This document shows, one piece after another, positions 1-11,300 of a DNA stretch of 64,000 bases. Where the stretch lies: contig NC_044012.1 of NCBI RefSeq assembly GCF_900496995.4, forward strand, positions 27,417,606 through 27,481,605, given 5' to 3'. The notes under the pieces are model-generated. The model did no database searches. It saw only the letters and a list, made by a program, of their open reading frames with translations, and was not told the DNA's origin. A program made the translations under genes and the position numbers. This stretch comes from Aquila chrysaetos chrysaetos. Lineage: Eukaryota > Chordata > Aves > Accipitriformes > Accipitridae. Each line of letters begins with the position of its first letter. Positions within the stretch are counted from its first letter, which is position 1.

Positions 1-241
1 CCAGGGGCAGCGGGAGAGGGCCCTGGCTGATCTGCAGAACCCTTTGATATCTCAGCCCTGCTCTGGCCCTGCTGATGATATTGCTGACCCCAACTGGCAG
101 CATCTGCCGTGGCCCTCTGAGGGCTGCAAACATGCTCCGTCAGCAGTGCCCCCTGACATTAGTTGTGCTTCTGGGCTTGGGAAGAGACATGAACTTGTCA
201 GATTTAGTGCATTCACATCAGGCTCTTGGTCTTTGCTCTAC

Positions 242-3200
242 CTTTCTGCAGCGTTGGCTCGGCAATGTGAACGTTGCGCTCTTTGCACAGCTTGGAGCTC
301 TTCAGATAGCTCGTGACGGCATTCCTACGATATCGGTCAACCAGTTCTCCCAAATCGGCCTCTACAGTTGACGGCAGGCAGTGCTCATCAATGGGGCCAT
401 CCCCAGATCTCACCATCCGGCGCTTTTCTTTCCATTCTATCGGGCTGTCTTTGTTCTGCAAGTAAAGGGCAGGTCCCGATTAGCATTCGGTGGGGCCCTG
501 GAGTTGCTGCATTCCCTTCAGGGAAGCTACAGGCAGGGATTAATCTCAAAACTATGTGCAGACAGGAGCTGGCACCCTGCAGCGGGATCACAGGGACAGG
601 CACTCCTCTGGGAGTTCGGTTCCCATCCAGAGCTGGGTCCTCAGACAGATACTCCCTGGAGAGCTCAGTAGAAGAGCAACACACCGGGCACAGGTGCCTC
701 AGATGAAAAAAGCCTTGCAGTCACCTTCTCATTTCTGATTGTGTCAGGAAGCCAGAGGCTCTTCCCATTGCCGGTGACTGTGGCGCAGCATGTTGGCAAG
801 AGGAGGTAGCTCTGGATTCTGTCAAGAGTTCATCCAACCCAAGATGCTCCAAAGAAAACATTTGGGAGTGAGCGAATGAGCGAGTCACTGTTATGTTTCC
901 ATTGGACCGCCTTGCACTGAGCCTCACAACTGAACAGGACAAAGTGCTTATCAGCACCTTAAGGGACAAATCACCTGTCTGGCAGACAGGTTGACGAGAT
1001 GATCAGAAGACAACTCCGTCCCCAGACGTAGAACCTGCTTCAACTTCTCCTCCTTCTTGCCAGTTACCCAGAAAAAGTGTTTACCTCACCAGAGTGTTCA
1101 GAAGCCAAACGAATTGTTTGAGATGGCTTGTAGCACCTCAGCTGCAAGGCACCACGTGCTCAAGAGACTACTGAGAAGCTAATACTCACGATAACGCCTT
1201 GCCCTTTCCTCTACTGCTGCACTGTCCTCTAAACCACCCCACATTCACCAAGGCATGGAGGTGCACTTGTTCTCCTGCCTCATACACAGTACCTTCTCCC
1301 ACCGTCTCCTCTCTCTCAAGTTTTTTCCAATCTCTTCCATTTCATCACAGCTCAGATGCCGTTGTTCTGGCTCGGTGTTGACTGGTGGAAGTTCCAAGCG
1401 TATTAACTTTCTTTCAGGCTTGGTAGGAGCATGAGGCTTCATCCCTTTGGCTGTGCCCCCAGAAGAAGGTAGACAAGTGGCAGTTTTGCAGGTGGCTTTC
1501 TGGAACTGAGCACCTACACCTAGGATAAATTAAAAACCAAACAAACAAAAAGCCCAGAGAAGCCACGTTAGAGCATAGGAGAAAGGAACATCTGATCCAT
1601 GTTTAAGACAAAGGGGTTTGGCACATTGTGCTGGTTGGAACTCCCAACAGAGCTTACTAAAGAATAAGCTCTTTGAGGTTTTCCACCTGCTACCAGCAGC
1701 TGGAGAAAGGGTCTGCTTTGGGTGAGCTGGATAATGAATGCTAACAAATAAAAATCCAGTACAGGATATTAAACCACAGGGTTCAGACTTTGATCCCAAC
1801 CTGAAAGATCGGCTAACCTGTCTCCTGCAATTGGGCTGACCAGGATATTGAACGTCCCCCAGATCATTCAGCTTCTCCCTACAAGTCTCCTTCTGGCCAC
1901 TCTGCTCTAGGACAATGGTCTCAAGAAGCCATATTCCGGACCCCCCTTTGGCATTTCCTGTGTGTGTAGAGATGCCTTCCCAACCCAGTGCTCTCCTCTC
2001 ACCGGTTTTGGTCTCTTGGGATTGTCCTTTCCTCATTTCCAGCCACTGCTTTTGACAGTCAATCAGATCTTCAAGGCTTATAAAATTCCCCGGTTTTGAG
2101 GAAGTCAAGAAGATGACCACATCCTCCAGATCCTTCTCGCTGATGGAAACTTTGGTCTGGCAACCAAAACAGAAAATGACAGTGGGATTACCAAAAGATC
2201 AAGGCTTGCCCCAGAGCGGGAGGGGCAAGCTTTGCTGTTATTCCAGTGAGGCCCAGTGTGAGCCATGCTGCGTGAACATGTACTGAGAGGCAGTGCAGTG
2301 GGGAGATGTAGGAGCCGGGTGGGAGAAAGACCCAAGTATCAACACTGGGAAGTTCGGTGCCAGTTCAGGGTCTACAGCAGGATCCTGGCAGCCACATTAC
2401 TGAGCGGTGACTGTCTTCCAAATCTATGAGGCAATGGGTTTCTTCACTCCCTGCTAGGACTCACTCTGCAGGTGCATCTCTGCAGCCTCCCCTTCCCTTT
2501 GCCCTTCAGCTTTTCACAGGTTGTGGGAGCCATTCTCTGAGAGTAAGGCAAGCGAAAAGGCCCCTTGCTGAAGCTCTTCTGCTTGCTCTGGGTTGGCATG
2601 CAGGAAAACAGGGCAGAGTGGCAGCAGTTCATTACTTTTCTGTTCCCTATGTACCTCCTTGATGACTTTAATGAAGTCTGCTCTCTTGATCTTCCTCCCG
2701 TCCATACCAGCCTTCTTGAATATGTCCACCACGCTCAGCTTCTTTTTGTGCAGGAGGCTATGCAGCGTGCCAAGAGCCTGGGGGTATGGTGCACAAACAA
2801 GGGGAACGCTACCCTTCTTCCAGGGCTGGCTGCATTTTTGTGGTGAACGCTGAAAAGGATTAGAAAATACCCTGAGATCACCATTATCCAGGATCACCAT
2901 GCCCATCAGTGTGGCATCAGCTGGCGTAAAGCAGCGTCACTCTACTGATTTGACAGCAGACGCTATCTCCCACGCACTTCCGTACTTACGTCCAGGCTGT
3001 CAGTCACGGCTGATTTGACAGCGGCCCTCCTGTCTGCTCTGCGTGCCTTTATTCTTTGCCAGCACCTTTTTTCTTGATTGCTGAGGGAAGGTTTTTGAGT
3101 CAGCCATTTTTCAATGTCCCCTAAGCTTTCCAGCTCAGTTTGAAACTGCCTCCTCGCCTGAATCCAAGCCTCCACCGTTTGTAGACCCTCTTCTGTATCA

Positions 3201-3503
3201 GAGGTGGTCTCTGGGGAGCTCAGGCTATATTCTTCCTCCCCGGGCAGCTGCAAGACAGACAAATGACAGAAATCCATGGCCCGACTTGGTTTCAAAAAGG
3301 GAGAAGCCAGTCTTGCCACAGGTGGAGCAAAAATAATGCGATGCCTGGATTTGGATGGCCCACACCTACTTGCTTTTGGTTTAAAGGCAAAAGTTGGATA
3401 CATATTTCTCCAATGGCATCGTTGGAAACCATGCTCCAAGACCACTTCTGGCTTGATGTCAGTCAAACTCTCAATCACAGCCTTGCTGCTCACGCTGGTA
3501 CTT
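242..3503 (-). CDS. EF-hand-type protein, EFCAB12/EFCAB13-like (partial, multi-exon)
   Basis: At least seven minus-strand exons are supported by splice sites and matching phases: 3503-2990, 2777-2655, 2156-2003, 1519-1293, 1141-1090, 973 to about 724 (lower border unsure) and 455-242. The 2990 donor is a perfect GTAAGT. Exon 2777-2655 encodes an EF-hand-like helix-loop-helix (LHSLLHKKKLSVVDIFKKAG followed by MDGRKIKRADFIKVIKEV). Its loop (AGMDGRKIKRAD) lacks several calcium-binding acids, so it may be structural. The next exon has a second EF-hand-like half (ISEKDLEDVVIFLTS, then NFISLEDLIDCQKQW). The upstream exon has a charged helical stretch (ELESLGDIEKWLTQKP, then RIKARRADRR). I recall such segments from the EFCAB12/13 group, but this is from memory. 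Phase fits across most junctions; the junction between the 973 exon and the 455 exon is not resolved. The 5' exons and start codon were not found, and the gene continues past the left edge. No function is inferred beyond a possible EF-hand scaffold. Confidence 0.6.
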
Positions 3504-3970
3504 TACGCAACAACAGATGCACTTCTTGCAGAATCGAGAGTTGGGGTCAGGTGGATATGGTGGTTTCCAAAAACGGCAGCAAGCCCATCACAGAACAGTA
3601 CGGAAACATGCATGGCAGGACGTGGTCAAAAACAGCAGCCTCCATGTGTGTAGCGGGCAGGGGCCTCCAGTTCTGACGTGCTTCTGGCTGAACTGGGAGG
3701 TGTGGGGTGAGGTGGAGACAGGGCCGTCAGCAAACCATAGAGCAGCATGAAGACAGGTGGATCCTGCCATGTCACAAAATGCTGGCTCCCTGCCACCAAG
3801 GAGCAGCTGAAATAACAGGTCATGTTTACCCAGAAGGTTGGCCCTGATCCCCTGAGCTGACTGAGGGATCACAAAGCTCTGCATGCATCTCCCACTGCTT
3901 GGAGAAGAGCTTCAGGTGGAATGGGTCTTCTTGAAGGCAGTGTCTCTGGATGACAAGTGTCCTGGCCTCG
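3504..3970. other. Spacer or 5' intron of the minus-strand EF-hand gene
   Basis: No exon could be defended here. Short open frames exist on both strands without family resemblance or convincing splice sites. The missing 5' exons of the EF-hand gene could lie here or between the LTRs further right. Confidence 0.4.
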
Positions 3971-5072
3971 TGTGATGGGTTGACCCTGGCTGGTTGCCAG
4001 GTGCCCACCAAAGGTGCTCTATCACTCCACCTCCTCAACTGGACAGGGGAGAGAAAATATAACAAAGAGCTTGTGGGTCGAGATAAGGACAGGAGAGAGA
4101 TCACTCACCACTTACCGTCACGGGCAAAACAGACTCAACTTGGGGAAAATTAACTCACTTTTTATTACAAATCAACCAGAGCAGAGTAATGAGAAATAAA
4201 ACCAAATCTCAGAACACCTTCCCTCCACCCCTCCCTTCTTCCTGGGCACAACTTCACTCCCGGCTTCTCTACCAACCCCCCCAGCGGCACAGGGGGACGA
4301 GGAATGGGGTTTACGGTCAGTTCATCACACGTTGTTTTCTGCCGCTTCATCTTCCTCAGGGGGAGGACTCATCACACTCTTCCCTGCTCTAGCGTGGGGT
4401 CCCACCCACAGGAGACAGTCCTCCACGAACTTCTCCAACGTGGGCCCTTCCCACAGGCTGCAGTTCTTCACGAACTGCTCCAGCGTGGGTCCTTTCCACG
4501 GGGTCACAAGTCCTGCCAGAAAACCTGCTCCGTGGGCTCCTCTCACCACAGATCCGCAGGTCCTGACAGGAGCCTGCTCCAGCGCAGGGTTCCCACGGGG
4601 TCACAGCCTCCTTCAGGAACCCACCTGCTCCGGCGTGGGGTCCTCCACGGGCTGCAGGTGGATATCTGCTCCACCGTGGACCTCCATGGACTGCAGGGGG
4701 ACAGCCTGCCTCGCCATGGTCTTCACCACAGGCTGCAGGGGAATCTCTGCTCCGGTGCCTGGAGCATCTCCTCCCCCTCCTTCTTCACTGACCTTGGTGT
4801 CCGCAGGGTTGTTTCTCTTACATGTTCTCACTCCTCTCTCCGGCTGCCGAATCCCGCCTGTCCCAACTTTTTTTCCTTCTTAAAAATGTTATCGCAGAGG
4901 CGTTACCACTATCACTGATTGGCTCGGCCTTGGCCGGCGGCGGGTCCATCTTAGAGCCGGCTGGTATTGGCTCTCTCTCTCGAACGCAGGGGAAGCTTCC
5001 AGCAACTTCTTACAGAAGCCACCCCTGTAACCCCGCCCCGCTACCAAAACCTTGCCACACAAAACCAATACA
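3971..5072 (+). mobile_element. Avian endogenous retrovirus LTR, solo-like (fossil)
   Basis: The segment opens with TGTGATGGGTTGACCCTGGC and closes with ACAAAACCAATACA, the TG...CA ends expected of an LTR. The opening resembles the widespread avian TGTCATGGTTTAACCCCAGC family, another copy of which lies at 63342. The middle (about 4380-4760) is a degenerate internal repeat around CTGCTCCAGCGTGGGGTCC and CCACGGGCTGCAG, typical of these LTRs. No internal retroviral genes flank it. The ends are approximate because no clear target-site duplication was found. A 204-residue open frame inside it is not a gene. Confidence 0.75.
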
Positions 5073-5531
5073 CTTTGTATTGTCCCAATGAGGCCCTCAC
5101 CCTGGGCGGCTGCTCTTTATTTTTGTTTTGTTTGTGATTTGGGAATGGAGGGTATGGACCATACTACTGCTGCCAAAGTGTGGGGAGGGAAGGTAGCCAC
5201 TGTCAGTGGTTTCACATTGATGCAAGTTTTGACCATAATGACACTGAAATTAAGATGTTGTCACTGGCACTTTCAGCTGCCATTGGACCCACACAACAAC
5301 CTGGGATCAAGCACAGAGCTTGCATCGAACAGGGAGGTAAAACCAATTCTGAAGGAAAAAGGTCTTCATGTATAAACTGTTCGTTGAGACTGCAATCTCA
5401 CTAAAACCGTTTCTTCATGTTCAAGCATAAATTACACTGACATAATGTTGCCTCAAGCCTTCAAAAGACTGATTAACAAATAAGAAGGCAGTGATAGCTT
5501 AAAGAAAAAAAAAAAACTAAAACATGAGAAG
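5073..5531. other. Spacer between two LTRs
   Basis: AT-rich sequence with a 13-base A run near 5504. No gene, RNA or repeat family recognised. Confidence 0.4.
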
Positions 5532-5941
5532 TGTGATATGCTTGCTATTAAAGGACTGTTTAGATTATGTGTACTCAAGGTAAAGCTTATCTAGTTTAAA
5601 ATTCTGCTCACAACAGAGAATGCTTAAGGAGTGTTTGCATAATAGTCAAGGCACCAGATAATAGACATTTCAGTGTCACAGACTTGCTAATTAAGGACAT
5701 ACATCCTCCTTCGGCATTGAGAAACTAGGAGGTGGCAAAAGAAACAGAGACTCTGGTGTCCTCAGATGACACATGACCGTAAAAGGAGAAAAGGAGTAGG
5801 GGTATTCTTCCCCAAATGACCACCAAAGACCCCCAAAGACCACCAGAGCCCCTGCAGAAGAGCAGGCGTAAAAGACTCTAGGATGATTGCTCAAGAGAAC
5901 AACACGTCGTGCTTGCTCAACATAATGACTATGCAATAGTT

Positions 5942-6395
<454 letters not shown>

Positions 6396-6400
6396 TTAAG

Positions 6401-6933
6401 TGTTATAAATGCTCGTGACAAATTGGAGGAGCCAATTTGTATTGGATAAAAAAATCGAATTTATTAGCAAGCAATAAGAGAGCAAAACAGCGCTGGGCGG
6501 CTGGGGAGGCAACGCTCCGCCATAGGCCCGCAACTTTATGTTACCATTACATTCCTTATATACATTTCTTGTACCCCTTTCTTGTAAGTCTCCGCCTTGT
6601 CCTGCTTCTTCTTTCTTCACTCGTGCAGGTCTGTTGCTATGCAGATTCGGTAATTTTCTCAAGGATGAGTATCCTTTGATGTAGAATGTCTTTTGATGTG
6701 GAGAAATATAGTCTTGGTAAATTGCAGCTCTTGTCCTTCCTCTCCTTATCTAGTAAGTTATAGCTGTTGTTCTTTTCTCTCCTTATCTGGTAAGTTATAG
6801 CTGTTGTTCTTCCCCCCCCCCCTTATCTAGTAAGTTATAGCCATTGCCCTCTTCCCGTGACCTTTACGCATCACTTAAGCAAGCTTTGTTATTTACACCA
6901 GGCATATGTTAACTCTTTAACCTGTTCATTACA
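6401..6933 (+). mobile_element. Solo LTR nested in the older LTR, 5-bp target duplication (fossil)
   Basis: The element begins TGTTATAAATGCTCG and ends CCTGTTCATTACA. It is flanked by TTAAG at 6396-6400 and TTAAG at 6934-6938, a perfect 5-bp duplication that fixes both ends. A 5-bp duplication is usual for ERVL-type integrases. Inside (about 6736-6845) lies a three-copy tandem repeat of roughly 45 bp around TAGTAAGTTATAGCTGTTGT. No internal genes remain, so it is a recombined solo LTR. Confidence 0.8.
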
Positions 6934-7229
6934 TTAAGTATAGACTGAAAACCTCAGTAGGTGCACTCGATTTGTGGAAACCTTCCACCTTGCACCCTGC
7001 CCAGAATAAAGCAATGTCTCCTCTCTAAGCATACTCTGTGTGTTTCGGGAGTTACTTTCTGATCAATAGCAAGGCTTACACGCTGGCTTAACAATCCTTT
7101 AGTGAACAACAGCTGCTGTGAATCACTTTTGTATTTAGTTGGGCCAAAGTGCTAAGAGTGGCAATACACTGCTTTAATCCGCGTGTGTAGGTTAAATTAA
7201 AACCCAACTTCACGCCAAACTCGCCTCCA

Positions 7230-7450
7230 TCTTCCTGTGGGGAGAGACGAGCACTTCGTGCGGCAGCGCTGCGCACGGCCCATCGCAGTGCGTGCCGGAG
7301 GGCGAGCCCTGTCCCGACGTTTGCACACAGCCCCTTGCCGAGCGGAGGAGGTGGGGTGAGCAGAGGCCGCGCCTGGCAGTGCCAGAGGGTGAGCGGGCAG
7401 GCGGGGCTGGGCCTGTGCCGTAGTGCCGTTCTCGGGCGTGAGGGTTATGT
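7230..7450 (+). promoter_or_regulatory. HORMAD1: Probable HORMAD1 promoter and noncoding exon 1
   Basis: A small CpG-rich island in otherwise AT-rich sequence, about 0.9 kb before the HORMAD1 coding start. A good donor (CCAGAGG then GTGAGC) at 7389 suggests a noncoding first exon ending at 7388. It could also serve the divergent minus-strand gene. No TATA box is evident. The transcription start cannot be fixed from sequence. Confidence 0.5.
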
Positions 7451-8323
7451 TTGGTTCCCCACCTTCTGTGGTGTTTTGGCCCTGCCCATGCTGTTCTTGC
7501 CTTTTGTCTCAGTTTGTGGGTGGCCTTTATACCTTGAGTAGGCAGGTTCTCTTTTCTAGGAGTGATAGTGCTGGGAAGGGGCTCCTCTATTTCTGCATTT
7601 CTCTCAAAAGTGCTGAGCTCAGACATGTACTGAGATCAAGTGGGTTTGTGGAGGCTCAACTGAGGGGCCGCTCAGTTCCTGCGTGGTCCAGTGCTGACCT
7701 CCGGCTTAGGAAAGGCATTTTCCATGTCCTTAGGCATGGATGCAGTTCATTTTTACAGATGATGGGGAAAGCTTGGGTGCATGATGCTGAGGGTTGAAGG
7801 CTTGATGAAAACATGGCTCAACAAAAAGAATAGCTGGAGAGGGGTCTCTTTCTCCAATACTCATTTAAATTACAGACCCAAGCCTGGAGGTGTTAAGGTG
7901 ATGGCTCAGCTTCAGCTGGAGGTGACTTAAATTTGAGGAGCCTCTTAGGGTCCTTTGAAAATCTGTTAGGCTGGGTGCTAGTTAGTGCTTCAGAGCATTG
8001 CTTTCAAAGGCTCATGTTTCATATAAATAGGCACACAATATTTGAAGTGGCGCATACTGCAACCTTGGGGGAGGTCTGTGCTGGTGTGAAAATCAAGAAT
8101 CTAATGCTGGTGGTGATTAGATGAACAATCCTGCTCTGTTTCCTTTAAATTACGGGGTTTGTTTGAACTGATACAGATTAATTGTGCAGGAAGTGTTTGT
8201 AGGTTCAGGTACTGACTTTTTAAAGCTGAATAGCTACAGTCTGGGCTCACATGCACTTGTGAATGGTGGTCATACATGTGTTAATACAGATGTTTTATTA
8301 ACAGACAGAAGAGTATCTGCAAA

Positions 8324-11300
8324 ATGGCAACTGCTCAGAAGCAAAGGAATTGTGTGGTATGATTTTCTTGTGTATTTCAGCACAGTATATTATTTGAATT
8401 GGAAAAGTCAGTGGATTTTAGCTGAAATAGTGCACCCAGCTGCTGTGTATTATTTCTTCTCTTGAAAATTACAGGCTAATTCAGTCTTTTAACTATGAAT
8501 ACAGATGCTTAATAGCAAAATAGTTTGAGTCTGAACTCGTGGTCATGCACTTGGTAGAAATCAGCAATGTCCTAAAAATATAGTTACCCCAAGTGTTAGA
8601 AATATGCTTAACTTTATAAATGATGAAAGTCATACTTTTCAATTCATTTAAAATGTTAAGCAGGCATTGTACCAGATTGTAGACTGTACAGGTTTGTTGT
8701 TGTGGACAGAGATTAATTCTTTTCTTTCTCTAACTTTCAGAGTGCAGTTGTATTTCCTAACAAAATATCTACTGAACAGCAGTCCCTGATGCTAGTGAAG
8801 AGGCTCCTGGCAGTAGCAGTATCCTGCATTACGTATCTGAGAGGAATTTTTCCTGAAAGTGCCTATGGAACAAGATACATGGATGGTAACAGGCTGTTTT
8901 CATGATTCTTTGCAAAATCTGTTGTCATAGGGTTGTTAAGAAGTTACTGAGTGTTTTTAAAGCCACTTGGTCATCTTAACTAAAGATAATAGACATTTTC
9001 AATGATTGTAATGGAAACTTCACTAATACATTCATTGTTGAATTTTGTTAGATAGTGGTGATGCTAACTCATCAAAACTATGCCTGCACCTGTTGGTAAT
9101 GTTAATTTTAGTCTGCTTTTGATATATACTTTTAGGGAATGAACTTCACTTTCTTAGCAATGTAGTTTAATTTTGTCCTAAGTAAATATGTATGCATATA
9201 TTCTTTTTTTGAGATGTCTGTGTCAAAATTCTGAGGGAAGACAAGAACTGTCCTGGCTCTACTCAGCTGGTGAAATGGTATGTTAATTACAGTGCATATA
9301 TAACACTTCCATAGTGTGTCAGTTCTGAAAGATACCTTTCTGGCTGCTTGCAGATACAAAGAAAAAAGTTCACTTGTTGTGAGTGAACAACTGCTCAGGC
9401 AGTGCTTTTAGTGCATGGTATTTATTTTGTTGACAATTTTTTTTTAAATGGAAAGTAAAAATGTGTGTGTTTTCAGTAGAGATGTAATTGACTTGTACAG
9501 TCATGTTTCTAGAAAGGCTTACAACTTGGTGCTTACTAAAGCACAAATCTTTGTTTACAGAATGATTATGCTTTACATTTAGTTTCTGTGGGTGTATATG
9601 CGTGCTCAAGGGTGCATGTAAATGCAGAAATCTAACCAGTAGTTCCTCTCTAGTTGAACAGGAGATGCAGTGTTACCATTTTGCATTTTGAATTTAAAGA
9701 TCTCGCTCTCAGACTTGTATAAGAAAGCGGTACTGTTGGCCTTTATATTCAAAGGCAGAGTTGTGTCTGCAAATGATAGTCTATCTGCTTGTACATTCAC
9801 ACAGTTGAGTGTAAGTGTGTCATTTGGGACAAGAGGTATTTATTTTCTTTGTGCTCACAATAACTGTGAGATTTGTTCATGGCTGCTCTCCTTGTTGTTT
9901 AGAAAAGACTATATAAGGCCTTTGCCTTATATACACATTCCTATTTTTTGTTATCTCTATAAAAGTAATCTTTGTTCTTTTCACACTTTTACCAGTTGTA
10001 GTACAAGGTAAGGCATTAGAAATGATGCTGCATTCAGGAGAGGGGGTTTGCAGCCGCTGTCAGTGTTGAGGTGTTCAGAGATGTAGGTCTGAGTTCTGAT
10101 GTTAAAGGTGAAATTAGTCATCCACTCTTTGTACACGTGCCGTTACTAAGAGAGAGGGGGTAAAAAGGCTTCCTTTACTGTAACCTGGAATTTCTTAATT
10201 GATCTTCGGTAGTAGAGGAAACTGAAGTGGTGCCAAGTGCATTCCACCTTACCCTCATGCATCAAACATTAGCAAGGGCAGTGGTGTGGCAGCCTGTGGA
10301 TGCTGACAAGGAAAAGCTCCCTGGTTTTTGTGGAAAGGGTGTGTGCTACCTTTTTGGAGTTTACAGGTGAGTAGCCTTTCTTAACTCAGCATCGTGTACA
10401 CACCAAAAACAATTTTTGCTTGTTGACTATATTCAAAAGAAATGTTAGAAAAAAATTAGGGTAAGTTTTGGTTCACTGTTTGACTGTTGTTTACATGTTA
10501 TATAAAAAGCAAATTGCAACATCTAAATAAAGGCAATAACACTCCTTTGTGCTTCAGAGATGATGGTGTTCAGCTGAAGCACTTATTTGTAAACTGATTA
10601 ACGAATACATGTGTTAGAAGGTGTTTGAAAAGGGTAGGTGTACAACTGCATTATGTTTTTACTGATAAATTACTTACAGATTATATTTTTACTTATTCTG
10701 CAAAGAAGTTAGGATGACTTGGTGTTACAAAGATAGTCATCGCTTGTATCACTACTAATAAGATAGAATAATGGAATAAGTATTTTGCTGTAACATAATA
10801 TTAAGAAGGCTAAGCAAGAATTTCATTTTTGGGGACTTTTATGTAGTCAGAAGCAAAGCAAATGGAAATTAGTAGTAGATGGACAATATGATTTGATTTT
10901 TGCAGGATGTTAGGATGCTATGATGCCTTGCAGAAGAAATACGTAAGTCTTCCAATACAATTTAGCTATTTTAAATGTATTGAAACATTCATTTATGTAA
11001 GTCCATTAGCTGCCAGTGTAATTATAGGATTTGGGAATGGCTGCGCTTTAATATGTTAAAACAGTTAGCTACAATGTGGGATGCACAGACACTTCGGATA
11101 ATATTCTTTGTAAACAAAAACACTTAAAGTCAGGGATACATAGGCATTTGCTTCTGCCAGTTGAGGAAGTCCTTTCTTAAACAGATAAAGAGTTAAGCGT
11201 ATGAAGAGGTTTTTCTTGAAACAGGCCTTAGTTGTCTATATTGCTTTCCAGAGCTAGAGAAACAAAACAGTTTGGTAAGCAGAAATGGGCTATGGAATAC

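Noticed and set aside
4304-4918. 204-residue open frame
   Set aside because: It lies entirely in the repeated middle of a fossil LTR.
10221-10367. Possible extra HORMAD1 exon ending TTTACAG then GTGAGTA
   Set aside because: The donor is good, but the neighbouring exons 9214-9277 and 10906-10942 join in phase and match the mammalian protein without it.
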